Source: JBFWRI01 sp050248995 (GTDB lineage: Bacteria > Pseudomonadota > Alphaproteobacteria > JAIXQD01). Taken from it: 64,000 bases of DNA. Numbering within the stretch: the first letter of the stretch is position 1; the number at the start of each line of letters is the position of its first letter. The stretch is from the NCBI GenBank assembly GCA_050248995.1, contig JBFWRI010000004.1:13385-77384 (forward strand), in the 5' to 3' direction. Below, piece after piece: positions 25,381 to 33,738 of the stretch. The position numbers and the translations under genes are program-made. The notes under the pieces are model-generated. The model made no database searches and was not told the DNA's origin. It saw nothing but the letters and a program-made list of their open reading frames with translations.

Positions 25381-26166
25381 ATGAATGTTCAGACAACCCA
25401 GCTAGATGGCCCATCCTCAGAACTTGTCAAAAAAGGCGGGCGCAGCCACCTGTTCAAAGCCAATCTGGCGTTCATGTGCGCGAACCTTGTTGCAGTTGCG
25501 GGCGGCATAGCGACACAAAACTGGCTTATCGTTGGCGGCGGTGTCGCTGGTCTTCTGAACAACGCATGCGTGTTTTATAGCCGCCGTAAAGGTCTTTCTG
25601 ACGAAGAGGTCGAGGCGTGGATACGGCGCGGCGCAATGTTCGCAACCGCACAAGGCGTTCTCAACTTGGGTGCGGGCCTTGGTGTGTTCGGCGGCGGCAT
25701 CAATCTTGGCGCGCTGGGCCTTGGCGTGTTCGGCACCGCTGGCAGTGCCATTTTTTGGCGGAAGCCGAGGCCGCCGGAAGACGCACCGAAATCAATCATG
25801 CTCCAGTTCCCGAATGCGATTGCACAGGCGGTAAAAGCCCGCTCACTGGCCCCGCTGAAAAACTGGCGCAGTGAAAACGAACTTATCAGCGCCCTCGGGT
25901 CATCGGTTACGCAACTCAGCATGAAGCCGCTGGCAAAGTGGTGGCACCATATCGACCCGCCGAAAGTTGCAGGCACACTTTACTACCCGTCAGGCGCCTC
26001 ACCCTTTGCTGCGGTCTTCGACAGCGGCGGCGATGTGAACAAACTTATCACCATGCTGGCTATGGGCGTCCTGTTTACAGGCGGCAATATCCTGACGGCC
26101 ATGTCTGACCTCAGCCGCGGGAAAACACGAAAACAAGTGGTTTTAGAGCAACAAACCCCGTCATAA
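25381..26166 (+). CDS. Hypothetical membrane protein (ORFan)
   Basis: I do not recognise this 261-residue protein. It has four hydrophobic segments in the first 135 residues, with Gly-rich helices (GGGVAGLLNNACVFY; LNLGAGLGVFGGGINLG). A soluble middle part (about 140-225, with KPLAKWWHHIDPPKVAG) follows, and then another hydrophobic helix near 228-247. It lies between the secreted ORFan and coxB on the same strand. Confidence 0.55.
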   Translation: MNVQTTQLDGPSSELVKKGGRSHLFKANLAFMCANLVAVAGGIATQNWLIVGGGVAGLLNNACVFYSRRKGLSDEEVEAWIRRGAMFATAQGVLNLGAGLGVFGGGINLGALGLGVFGTAGSAIFWRKPRPPEDAPKSIMLQFPNAIAQAVKARSLAPLKNWRSENELISALGSSVTQLSMKPLAKWWHHIDPPKVAGTLYYPSGASPFAAVFDSGGDVNKLITMLAMGVLFTGGNILTAMSDLSRGKTRKQVVLEQQTPS

Positions 26167-26257
26167 TGGGCTTTTTCCACTAACCGAGAGCGCTTCCCCC
26201 GCCTTAAAAACCGGCTTATATTCGCCCCAACACAAAAACCCCCTGTTGGAGCATCCT

Positions 26258-27145
26258 GTGAATCGTCTGTTTGGCCTGTTTTTAACCGCGCTTTCCTTCC
26301 TGACACTCCCTGCCGCCGCCCAGACCGCCGCCAGCGAGTTTGAGCCGGTTGATAAGGGCCTGAACCTCATCCCGGCCGCCAGCCCCATGAAGCACATGAT
26401 CCACGATTTCCATAACGAGCTGCTGATCATCATATTTGCGATTAGCATCTTTGTTCTGGCTCTGCTGATTTACACGATTGTGCGTTACCACCACCGCGTG
26501 AACAAGACGCCCAGCACCACAACCCACAACACGCTGCTGGAAGTCATCTGGACGGCCATTCCGGTCATCATCCTGATCATCATCATCATTCCGTCATTCA
26601 AGGTTTTGTATTATCAGGAGCGGATTCCCGAAGACGCGATGATCATCAAGGCCGAAGGCCGCCAGTGGTACTGGACGTATGAATACCCAGACGCCGGCAT
26701 CAAGTTCGATGCCCGCGGCCTGTGGGATACGGCACAAACAACCGACGAAGACGCCCTGAAGCTGGCTGCCGAAAGCCGCGCCAACTGGCTGATCAACAAT
26801 GGCGACCCGCGCCGCCTGCTGGAAACCGACAACCGCGTTGTATTGCCCGTGGATACCAATATCCGCGTGCAAATCACAGGTGCTGACGTTATCCATGCGT
26901 GGGCCGTGCCGGCGTTTGGCGTCAAGCGCGACGCCCAGCCGGGCCGCCTGAACGAAACATGGTTCCGCGCCGAAAAAGAAGGTGTGTTCTATGGCCAGTG
27001 CAGCGAAATCTGCGGTACCGGCCACGGCTTCATGCCGATCGCCATCGAGATCGTCTCGAAGGAGCGTTACGCCCAATGGCTTGAAGAAGCGAAACAAAAA
27101 TTCGCCATGGATCCCCAGCCTACCACTACCCCCCAACAGAACTAA
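26258..27145 (+). CDS. coxB: Cytochrome c oxidase subunit II
   Basis: The 295-residue protein starts at a GTG at 26258 with GGAG seven bases upstream. A signal peptide ends near AAAQ, and two membrane helices follow (about 50-70 and 90-110). The CuA domain has the aromatic patch GRQWYWTYEYPD and ligands H, C, E, C, H, M in DVIHAWAVP and GQCSEICGTGHGFMP. No heme c motif is fused, so this is the aa3-type protein. coxA starts 21 bases later. Confidence 0.96.
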   Translation: MNRLFGLFLTALSFLTLPAAAQTAASEFEPVDKGLNLIPAASPMKHMIHDFHNELLIIIFAISIFVLALLIYTIVRYHHRVNKTPSTTTHNTLLEVIWTAIPVIILIIIIIPSFKVLYYQERIPEDAMIIKAEGRQWYWTYEYPDAGIKFDARGLWDTAQTTDEDALKLAAESRANWLINNGDPRRLLETDNRVVLPVDTNIRVQITGADVIHAWAVPAFGVKRDAQPGRLNETWFRAEKEGVFYGQCSEICGTGHGFMPIAIEIVSKERYAQWLEEAKQKFAMDPQPTTTPQQN

Positions 27146-27166
27146 TTCAGTATCAGAGGAAGTCTT

Positions 27167-28771
27167 ATGTCAGCCGCGCACGATCATCATCACGACGACC
27201 ATCACGACCACAAGCCGCCGTTCTTCAAGCGCTGGTTCATGTCGACCAACCACAAGGACATCGGCACACTGTACCTGATTTTTTCGGTGGTTGCGGGCCT
27301 GATCGGCGGCGGCTTCTCAGTACTGATGCGCGCCGAACTGTCGGCCCCCGGCATGCAATTCCTGGCCGACGGCCAGATGTGGAATGTGATTATCACCGCG
27401 CACGGCCTGATTATGGTGTTCTTCGTCGTCATGCCCGCCCTGATCGGCGGTTTTGGCAACTGGCTGCTGCCGATGATGATTGGTGCGCCGGATATGGCTT
27501 TTCCGCGCCTGAATAACATCTCGTTCTGGCTGTTGATCCCGGCTTTCGGCCTGCTGCTGGGTAGCGCCTTCGTCGGCACTGGCGCTGGCACGGGCTGGAC
27601 GGTGTATCCGCCGTTGTCAGCGGCGCTTGGCCATGGCGGTCCTTCGGTGGATATGGCGATCTTCGCGCTCCACCTTGCGGGGGCGTCATCCATCCTTGGT
27701 GCGCTGAATTTCATCACCACCATCTTCAATATGCGCGCCCCAGGCATGACGCTGCACAAGATGCCGCTGTTCGTGTGGGGTATGCTGGTCACCGCATTCC
27801 TGCTGCTGCTGGCCGTGCCCGTCCTTGGCGGCGCCATCACCATGCTGCTGACCGACCGCAATTTCGGTACCGCCTTCTTCGATCCGGCCGGCGGTGGCGA
27901 CCCGCTGCTGTTCCAGCACCTGTTCTGGTTCTTCGGCCACCCCGAAGTGTACATCATGATTTTGCCGGCCTTCGGCATCATCAGCCAGATCGTCAGCACA
28001 TTCAGCCGGAAACCGGTGTTCGGTTATCTGGGCATGGCATATGCGATGGTTGCCATCGGCTTTGTTGGCTTCATCGTGTGGGCGCACCACATGTACACGG
28101 TAGGCATGGGCGTTGACGTGCGCGCTTACTTCACAGCCGCCACACTGATTATCGCAGTGCCGACCGGCATCAAGATCTTCAGCTGGATTGCCACGATGTG
28201 GGGTGGTTCAATCGAACTGAAAACACCTATGCTGTGGGCGATCGGGTTCATCTTCTTGTTCACCGTTGGCGGCGTGACGGGCGTCGTGCTGGCGAATGCC
28301 GGCATCGATACCGTGATGCACGATACCTATTACGTTGTCGCGCACTTCCATTATGTGCTGTCGCTGGGCGCTGTGTTTGCAATCTTCGCGGGTATCTATT
28401 ACTGGATCGGCAAGATGAGCGGCCGGCAGTATCCCGAATGGGCCGGTAAGCTGCACTTCTGGGCAACGTTTGTCGGTGTGAACCTGACGTTCTTCCCGCA
28501 GCACTTTTTGGGCCTGCAGGGCATGCCACGCCGCATCCCCGATTATCCGGATGCGTACCAGTACTGGAACCACATCAGCTCGTTCGGCAGCTACATCTCA
28601 TTCGGCGCGTCGGTGTTTTTCGTGTTCCTGATGATTTACACGCTGAAGTTCGGCCGCAAGGTTGACGGCGATTACTGGAACACCAAGGCCTATCACATCG
28701 AAACGCTGGAATGGACCGTACCGTCACCGGCTCCGTTCCATACGTTTGAAACCCAGCCACGGATGAAGTAA
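27167..28771 (+). CDS. coxA: Cytochrome c oxidase subunit I (aa3-type)
   Basis: The 534-residue protein has twelve membrane helices and a His/Asp-rich N-terminus (HDHHHDDHHDH). It has the heme and CuB ligand regions: AHGLIMVFFVVMP, WFFGHPEVYIMILPAFG, WAHHMYTVGM, and HDTYYVVAHFHYVLSLG with both heme ligands. The D- and K-channel residues appear normal for an A-type proton pump. A GAGGAAG site precedes the start. The stop overlaps the start of a small ORF (TAATG), an unusual arrangement. Confidence 0.97.
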   Translation: MSAAHDHHHDDHHDHKPPFFKRWFMSTNHKDIGTLYLIFSVVAGLIGGGFSVLMRAELSAPGMQFLADGQMWNVIITAHGLIMVFFVVMPALIGGFGNWLLPMMIGAPDMAFPRLNNISFWLLIPAFGLLLGSAFVGTGAGTGWTVYPPLSAALGHGGPSVDMAIFALHLAGASSILGALNFITTIFNMRAPGMTLHKMPLFVWGMLVTAFLLLLAVPVLGGAITMLLTDRNFGTAFFDPAGGGDPLLFQHLFWFFGHPEVYIMILPAFGIISQIVSTFSRKPVFGYLGMAYAMVAIGFVGFIVWAHHMYTVGMGVDVRAYFTAATLIIAVPTGIKIFSWIATMWGGSIELKTPMLWAIGFIFLFTVGGVTGVVLANAGIDTVMHDTYYVVAHFHYVLSLGAVFAIFAGIYYWIGKMSGRQYPEWAGKLHFWATFVGVNLTFFPQHFLGLQGMPRRIPDYPDAYQYWNHISSFGSYISFGASVFFVFLMIYTLKFGRKVDGDYWNTKAYHIETLEWTVPSPAPFHTFETQPRMK

Positions 28772-29040
28772 TGGCTATTGATCTCAAAACTGCAGATCAC
28801 GACGCACTGCTTGCTTATTTCACCGATCTGCAAGCTGGCGTAGCTGAAGACCCGCAAGCACGCCTGTTGCGCGAAGCTGCAGGCCAGATGACCCTGCAGG
28901 AAATCTGTGATGATGTGCGTCGCTTTGTTGATAGCGGTGAATTCCTTGGCGTCGTTGATCTATGTGCCGAGCATCCGGGCAACACAACGCCCGCGCATCG
29001 TCGCCGCTTTGATGACTACATCTGCGACAACAGCAACTAG
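28771..29040 (+). CDS. Small protein coupled to coxA, unknown
   Basis: I do not recognise this 89-residue soluble acidic protein. It is mainly helical (AYFTDLQAGVAEDPQARLL; TLQEICDDVRRFVDSGEF). Its ATG overlaps the coxA TAA by one base, which implies translational coupling. It is the first of four tiny ORFs in a row, all closely spaced on the plus strand, with base composition like the neighbours. Confidence 0.6.
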   Translation: MAIDLKTADHDALLAYFTDLQAGVAEDPQARLLREAAGQMTLQEICDDVRRFVDSGEFLGVVDLCAEHPGNTTPAHRRRFDDYICDNSN

Positions 29041-29047
29041 AGGCACT

Positions 29048-29242
29048 ATGTCAGATGAGATAACTGATATCGACCGGACGATTAAAACGGGTGTCGCCGA
29101 GGCCATGGCAGCACCAACAGATAGCCCCGAGTTCCGTCAGGCTGTCAGCCGTGTGCAGCAAGCAGCAGCGCGTCGGGTTCAACTGACTGAGCCACCGCAA
29201 TTCAAGCGTATCGAGGCCATTCTCGGCATTAAACTAGGGTAG
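29048..29242 (+). CDS. Small protein 2 of the post-coxA cluster, unknown
   Basis: The protein has 64 residues and starts MSDEITDIDRTIKTG seven bases after the previous stop. It is helical and Ala/Arg-rich (FRQAVSRVQQAAARRVQL), with no signal peptide or membrane helix. The frame opens earlier, but that part overlaps the preceding ORF. I do not recognise a family. Confidence 0.5.
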   Translation: MSDEITDIDRTIKTGVAEAMAAPTDSPEFRQAVSRVQQAAARRVQLTEPPQFKRIEAILGIKLG

Positions 29243-29246
29243 TTAA

Positions 29247-29522
29247 ATGATACCTTCTGATCTTACCGATGCGATTGATCGTCACCTTGCCGGTGACCGC
29301 CAAGCCCATCACGATATCTATTACGCAACGCAGGGACATGCCGAGTCGATGAAAGCATTCCTGCTGGCCCGGGCTGCTTCGCGTACCGCACAGGGTAAAC
29401 GTCAGCAGCGCATGGTTGAACAGGCAAAAGAAATTGCCGCCCACCGCCCGCAAGGTTACCGCCTGCGGCGCAGCAAGGCCGTGAGCCGCGCCCGTGCACT
29501 GTTAAGGGAGCTTGGCCGATGA
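29247..29522 (+). CDS. Small basic protein 3 of the post-coxA cluster, unknown
   Basis: The protein has 91 residues, a mildly acidic first half (IDRHLAGDRQAHHDIYYATQG) and a strongly basic helical second half (LRRSKAVSRARALLRELG). It starts four bases after the preceding stop and overlaps the next ORF by four bases. The basic tail suggests nucleic acid, ribosome or acidic-lipid binding, but that is only inference. Confidence 0.55.
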   Translation: MIPSDLTDAIDRHLAGDRQAHHDIYYATQGHAESMKAFLLARAASRTAQGKRQQRMVEQAKEIAAHRPQGYRLRRSKAVSRARALLRELGR

Positions 29523-29782
29523 GACGTCCTATGAAGATGACTGAACGCCGCCAGCGCGCGCTGGCCGCCGCCGAAGCCAAGATCAACGAACTGGCAAAGC
29601 TGCCGCTCAGTATTATCGATCACCGTATGCGTATGGCGCGCCAGCGCCTGTCGAATGCTTTCCTGAACCCAAGTTCAGCGCCAATGGCACCGAACGAAGT
29701 CGGTCTTGTGCGGCATGATATCGCCCTGCTGGCCACTGCAAAATTACGGCGCCTGCAGCAGCTGGCGCAAAGGCCGCGCTAG
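29519..29782 (+). CDS. Small basic protein 4 of the post-coxA cluster, unknown
   Basis: The protein has 87 residues, rich in Arg, Ala, Leu and Met, with two helical basic stretches (TERRQRALAAAEAKINEL and LLATAKLRRLQQLAQRPR). It overlaps the previous stop as ATGA. It is the last of the four-gene string and meets the convergent sugar-acid operon with no gap. Confidence 0.55.
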   Translation: MRRPMKMTERRQRALAAAEAKINELAKLPLSIIDHRMRMARQRLSNAFLNPSSAPMAPNEVGLVRHDIALLATAKLRRLQQLAQRPR

Positions 29783-30919
29783 TTAGGCGTCTTTTGGCTT
29801 AAACTCGACCAGCGCATCGCGGTTGATCTCGATACCAAGGCCCGGGCCGTTCGGAATTTTCACAACGCCCTTTTCATGTTCGATCGGTGACCTGATAACC
29901 GCCTGACGGAACGGGTTTTCCGTGCGGTCGAATTCCAGAATAGGTTCAATCGGGTTATTGCGCACCGGGTCCGGAACCATCGCCGCCATAAATTGTAGCG
30001 CCGCTGCGATATGAACGCCGGTCCCCCACACATGCGGCACAACGCGAATGCCATGCAACGCGGCCAGGTCAACCACGCGCTTCGCTTCGGTGAAGCCACC
30101 AACGCCAGCCAAGTCAGGCTGAATAATATCAACAGCGCGTGTTTCAATCGGGTCTTTCATACCCCAGCGGCTGTGCCATGTTTCGCCGCCCGCCACCGGG
30201 ATCGGCTGACCCGCGCGCACATCGCGGTACGCGGCCAGATGTTCTGGCACCACGGGCTCTTCAAACCAGTCGATATCCTGGTCGGCGGCTTTACGGCCGA
30301 ATTCTATGGCCTGCAGCACATCATAACCATGGTTCGCATCAACCATCAGGCGCATGTCTGGGCCAACAGCCTTGCGCACGGCGCGAATGACTTCGATGTC
30401 TTTGGCAACGCCAAAACCGATTTTGATTTTCGCGGCATGAAAACCTTCGGCGCGGTAACGCGCAACTTCGGCCGCATTATCTTCCACGCGGTCAACGCCG
30501 TCGCGCTTAAAACTGCCGGTTGCATAGGCTTTTACGCTGTCACGCCAACTGCCGCCAAGTAGCATTGATACCGGAGCATTGAAATGTTTCCCCTTGATGT
30601 CCCATAGCGCGATATCAATGCCTGACAGCGCTGTTAAGGCAAAGCCGCGCTGGCCTTGGTCGCGCAGCACATTATAAAGGCGTGCCCAGATCTTTTCATT
30701 TTCCAACGGGTCAGCACCGATCAGATGCGGCGCATAAGCAGCAATAACCGCAGCGTTTACTTTGGCCGGGCCAAGGCATTCGCCCCACCCGATGGTGCCA
30801 TCATCGCAAACAACTTCGACCAGTATGTGAAGTCGGCGGTCAAAACGTGTCGCTGCGCTTTCAAACGGAACGGCCAAACGGTGTTCCAGCAAGTGTGTGT
30901 GAACGGCAGTAATTTTCAT
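29783..30919 (-). CDS. Enolase-superfamily (mandelate racemase/muconate lactonizing-type) enzyme
   Basis: The 378-residue protein starts at the ATG at 30919, one base after the kdgD stop. Catalytic features are KxK (K164, K166), metal ligands D194 (VDANHG), E220 and E246 (GGETWH), and H296 in PHVWGTG. This layout fits the MR/MLE branch acting on sugar acids or related carboxylates. Pairing with KdgD suggests a sugar-acid dehydratase or an isomerase feeding 5-keto-4-deoxyglucarate. The exact substrate cannot be set from sequence. Confidence 0.82.
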   Translation of the reverse strand: MKITAVHTHLLEHRLAVPFESAATRFDRRLHILVEVVCDDGTIGWGECLGPAKVNAAVIAAYAPHLIGADPLENEKIWARLYNVLRDQGQRGFALTALSGIDIALWDIKGKHFNAPVSMLLGGSWRDSVKAYATGSFKRDGVDRVEDNAAEVARYRAEGFHAAKIKIGFGVAKDIEVIRAVRKAVGPDMRLMVDANHGYDVLQAIEFGRKAADQDIDWFEEPVVPEHLAAYRDVRAGQPIPVAGGETWHSRWGMKDPIETRAVDIIQPDLAGVGGFTEAKRVVDLAALHGIRVVPHVWGTGVHIAAALQFMAAMVPDPVRNNPIEPILEFDRTENPFRQAVIRSPIEHEKGVVKIPNGPGLGIEINRDALVEFKPKDA

Positions 30920-30920
30920 G

Positions 30921-31826
30921 TCAGCGCTTCCACGGGGCAATCAGTTTGGCCAGCATTTCTTCTTCTTGCGGCGTCAGGTCTTCCAGCGGCGAACGCACAC
31001 GGCCCGCATCAAAGCCCTGCAGGCGCACGCCCGCTTTAATGGCGGCAACGGCATAGCCCTTGCGACGGTTGCGAATGGCCATGAACGGATAAAAGAAATC
31101 ACGCAGCAGCTCTTCGCAGCGGGTACGATTGCCAGCCCTCAGCGATTTATAAAATTCAATGGCAAGACTCGGCACAAAGTTGAATACGGCCGATGAATAT
31201 GTTGTAAAACCAGCGCCCAGATAGGCTTCGGCAAATAATTCGGCCGTGGGCATGCCGCCCAGGTACGTCAGGCGGTCGCCCATCGTTGCGGTGATTTGGC
31301 GCACGCCACCAATATCACCTGTGCCATCCTTGAAACCAATCAGGTTTGGGCATTCGTCACACAGGCGCCTCAGGGTATCAACCGTCAACACCGAGTTGTC
31401 ACGATTATAAACCATAACGCCGATGCCAACCGACTGGCACACACGCTTGACGTGGGTGAACAAACCTTCCTGCGGCGCATCAATCAGATAATGCGGTAGC
31501 AGCAGAATACCGTCCGCGCCCGCTTTCTCGACTGAACGTGCCAACTCAACAGCCATCTCGGTGCCGTAACCGCAACCCGAGACAATTGCTGTTTTGCCGG
31601 CCGCTTCCTTCGCAGCTTTTACAATTTCTGGAACTTCGCTTGGCGCAAGTGAAAAAAATTCGCCCGTGCCGCCAGCAGCAAACAAGACCGGCGCTTCAAA
31701 ACCCGACAACCATTCAACATGACGCTTGTAACTTTCAGCGTTGAACTTGCGGTCAGCATCAAAGTGCGTGACCGGGAATGACAAAAGACCTGAACCAAGT
31801 GCAGCTTTGATCTCTTGCGGCGTCAT
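30921..31826 (-). CDS. kdgD: 5-dehydro-4-deoxyglucarate dehydratase (KdgD)
   Basis: This 301-residue DapA-superfamily TIM barrel has the Schiff-base lysine K166 (LIGFKDGTGD), Y140 (VMVYNRDN) and GGTGEFF at 52-58. FPVTHFD near the N-terminus and the GFTTYSSAVFNF segment are typical of KdgD rather than DapA. It should dehydrate and decarboxylate 5-dehydro-4-deoxy-D-glucarate to 2-oxoglutarate semialdehyde in glucarate or galactarate breakdown. The semialdehyde dehydrogenase is not in the window. No strong ribosome site is seen before the ATG. Confidence 0.88.
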   Translation of the reverse strand: MTPQEIKAALGSGLLSFPVTHFDADRKFNAESYKRHVEWLSGFEAPVLFAAGGTGEFFSLAPSEVPEIVKAAKEAAGKTAIVSGCGYGTEMAVELARSVEKAGADGILLLPHYLIDAPQEGLFTHVKRVCQSVGIGVMVYNRDNSVLTVDTLRRLCDECPNLIGFKDGTGDIGGVRQITATMGDRLTYLGGMPTAELFAEAYLGAGFTTYSSAVFNFVPSLAIEFYKSLRAGNRTRCEELLRDFFYPFMAIRNRRKGYAVAAIKAGVRLQGFDAGRVRSPLEDLTPQEEEMLAKLIAPWKR

Positions 31827-31840
31827 ACTGGTTTTCCCCT

Positions 31841-31856
31841 GTTTTCTTAGGAAAAC
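31841..31856. promoter_or_regulatory. Inverted repeat upstream of kdgD
   Basis: GTTTTC and GAAAAC are separated by TTAG, a perfect six-base dyad 15 bases upstream of the kdgD start. A further GTTTTC lies ten bases closer to the gene. It could be an operator for a sugar-acid regulator; no regulator gene is nearby. Confidence 0.3.
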
Positions 31857-31957
31857 TGTCGTACGCCCTCTGGCAAGGCTGTGTCAACAAGCCATTGAAC
31901 GGGCTTTGCAAACTATGGTGCACTGCGCTAACCTGCCTGCATTACAGGAGAGGCTTT

Positions 31958-32206
31958 ATGAGCGACACCCCGGCACCTTTTAATCCTGCTGAATTCAAAT
32001 TTGAAGATGCTCTTGGCATGGGCGATTGGGAACTGCAAAGACTCCAATACGAACAAACGGGCACTTTACTGAACACAGATGCCAGCGCCGAAGATAAAGC
32101 CGCAGCAAAAAACGTTTGCGGCCTTGCGGGTGAGATACTGCTTCGCCGCTGGACAATCCCCCAGGCACAAACTCTGCGCCGCGTGCGCGACGTGCTGGGT
32201 CGCTAA
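31958..32206 (+). CDS. Hypothetical protein upstream of ctaB
   Basis: The protein has 82 residues from the ATG at 31958, which follows GGAGAGG at good spacing. It is soluble and helical with no recognised family (FKFEDALGMGDWELQRLQYEQ). ctaB begins directly after its stop with no spacing, so the two form an operon. A function tied to heme or oxidase assembly is only suggested by position. Confidence 0.6.
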   Translation: MSDTPAPFNPAEFKFEDALGMGDWELQRLQYEQTGTLLNTDASAEDKAAAKNVCGLAGEILLRRWTIPQAQTLRRVRDVLGR

Positions 32207-33091
32207 ATGACAACAATGGCCCTTACATCTTCTACTGTTGCTGACTTTATCACGCTGCTGAAACCGCGCGTCATGTCGCTGGTGGTATTCTCGGGTATCG
32301 CCGGGCTGATCATGGCCTCCGCTCAGGAAAATATAAGCATTCACCCGCTTGTTGCCTGCGCCGCCGTGCTGGCGATTGCGCTGTCGGCAGGCGCCGCTGC
32401 TGCCATCAACATGTGGTATGACCGGGATATCGACGCCATCATGAAACGCACGCAAAACCGCCCCATACCGGCGGGCCGTGTGACGCCGCAGGCGGCGTTG
32501 GAATATGGCGTTGTGCTTAGCATTATCGCCACCTTCATCATGGCGCTGGCCACCAACTGGGTTGCAGCTGCCCTGCTGACCATTGCCAACCTCTTCTATG
32601 TCTTTGTGTATACGATGTGGCTTAAGCGCACGACGCCACAGAACATCGTGATTGGTGGCGCTGCTGGCGCCTTCCCGCCGATGATAGGCTGGGCCACCGT
32701 CACCGGCGATGTGACGCTGGTGCCCATTCTTCTATTCGCGCTGATCTTCTTCTGGACGCCGCCGCACTTCTGGGCGCTGGCGCTGATTAAACGTGATGAT
32801 TACGGCGCTGCCGGCATCCCCATGCTGCCCAACGTCAAGGGCGACAAACACACCAAATGGCAGATGCTGATTTACACGCTTATCCTGTTGCCGCTTTCGC
32901 TGTCGCTGTTTGCGGTGGGGGCAGCCAGCGAACTTTATGCCGCCAGCGCCGCCATTTTAAGCGCTGCCTTCATTGGCTTTGCTGTTCGTGTGCTGCTGGA
33001 TGACGATAATAGCCGCGCTGGGCGCATGTTCGCGTGGTCGATCATTTACCTGTTCGCCCTGTTCGCCCTGCTGATTGCCGACAACATTTAA
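32207..33091 (+). CDS. ctaB: Protoheme IX farnesyltransferase (heme O synthase)
   Basis: This 294-residue UbiA-family protein has about eight to nine membrane helices. The first Asp-rich motif is in INMWYDRDIDAIMKRTQNRPIP. The second conserved segment is FFWTPPHFWALALIKRDDYGAAGIPMLP, the heme O synthase signature. It makes heme O for the aa3 oxidase. It precedes coxF and ctaG as in other alphaproteobacteria, but coxB and coxA lie about 3.4 kb away behind inserted genes. Confidence 0.95.
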   Translation: MTTMALTSSTVADFITLLKPRVMSLVVFSGIAGLIMASAQENISIHPLVACAAVLAIALSAGAAAAINMWYDRDIDAIMKRTQNRPIPAGRVTPQAALEYGVVLSIIATFIMALATNWVAAALLTIANLFYVFVYTMWLKRTTPQNIVIGGAAGAFPPMIGWATVTGDVTLVPILLFALIFFWTPPHFWALALIKRDDYGAAGIPMLPNVKGDKHTKWQMLIYTLILLPLSLSLFAVGAASELYAASAAILSAAFIGFAVRVLLDDDNSRAGRMFAWSIIYLFALFALLIADNI

Positions 33092-33109
33092 ATCACCTAT
33101 ATATAAGCT

Positions 33110-33217
33110 ATGATTGATCACAACCTTCGCAAACGCAACCGCGCCGTCGCACTGGCACTCGTTGCTTTCATTGTCCTTGTTTTCGTCATCACCATCGCCC
33201 GCATGGGCGGCAACTGA
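33110..33217 (+). CDS. Small CoxF-like membrane protein
   Basis: This 35-residue protein has a basic N-terminus (IDHNLRKRNRAV) and one transmembrane helix (about 13-31). It is encoded between ctaB and ctaG, exactly where alphaproteobacteria carry the tiny coxF gene. Its stop overlaps the ctaG start (TGATG). It probably takes part in oxidase assembly. Confidence 0.75.
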   Translation: MIDHNLRKRNRAVALALVAFIVLVFVITIARMGGN

Positions 33218-33738
33218 TGCACAAGAACACCAAACTTGCCATTGCCCTGCTGCTGTTTGTCGCCGCGATGGTCGGCCTCGCTTACGCTTCCGTACCGCTG
33301 TACGACATGTTCTGCCGCGTCACCGGGTTTGGCGGCACGACACAGGTTGCTGCGCAGCTTCCCGACGTTGTATCCGACAGAGAGATCGACATTACTTTCA
33401 GCGCTGATGTGCAGCGCGACCTGCCGTGGGAATTCCGGCCGCTAACGCCCAAGATCACCGTCAAGCTGGGCGCACCCGGTCAAGGTAAGTTCTATGTGAA
33501 GAATAATTCCGATAAGCCCATCACCGGCATCGCCACCTATAACGTGCTGCCGGAAAAAGCCGGTCTTTACTTCCAGAAAGTCAAATGTTTCTGCTTTGAA
33601 GAACACACGCTGCAACCCGGCGAAGCGCAGGAAATACCGGTGCTGTTCTTCATCGACGCATCAATCGCCGACAACCCGGATACACGCGGGCTGAAGACGC
33701 TTACCCTGCATTACACTTATTTTGCAGCGAAAGATTAA
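33217..33738 (+). CDS. ctaG: Cytochrome c oxidase assembly protein CtaG (Cox11)
   Basis: The 173-residue protein has an N-terminal membrane anchor (about 5-25) and the family motif VPLYDMFCRVTGFGG. The copper-binding VKCFCFEEHTL and the PVLFFIDASIADNPDTRG stretch lie in the periplasmic domain. It delivers copper to the CuB site of subunit I. Its 3' end overlaps the convergent gene by 38 bases. Confidence 0.95.
   Translation: MHKNTKLAIALLLFVAAMVGLAYASVPLYDMFCRVTGFGGTTQVAAQLPDVVSDREIDITFSADVQRDLPWEFRPLTPKITVKLGAPGQGKFYVKNNSDKPITGIATYNVLPEKAGLYFQKVKCFCFEEHTLQPGEAQEIPVLFFIDASIADNPDTRGLKTLTLHYTYFAAKD

Noticed and set aside
27180..27210. His/Asp-rich start of coxA as a tandem-repeat or tag-like artefact
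   Set aside because: It is in frame, follows a good ribosome site and leads straight into the conserved subunit I start; variable His-rich N-termini occur in this family.
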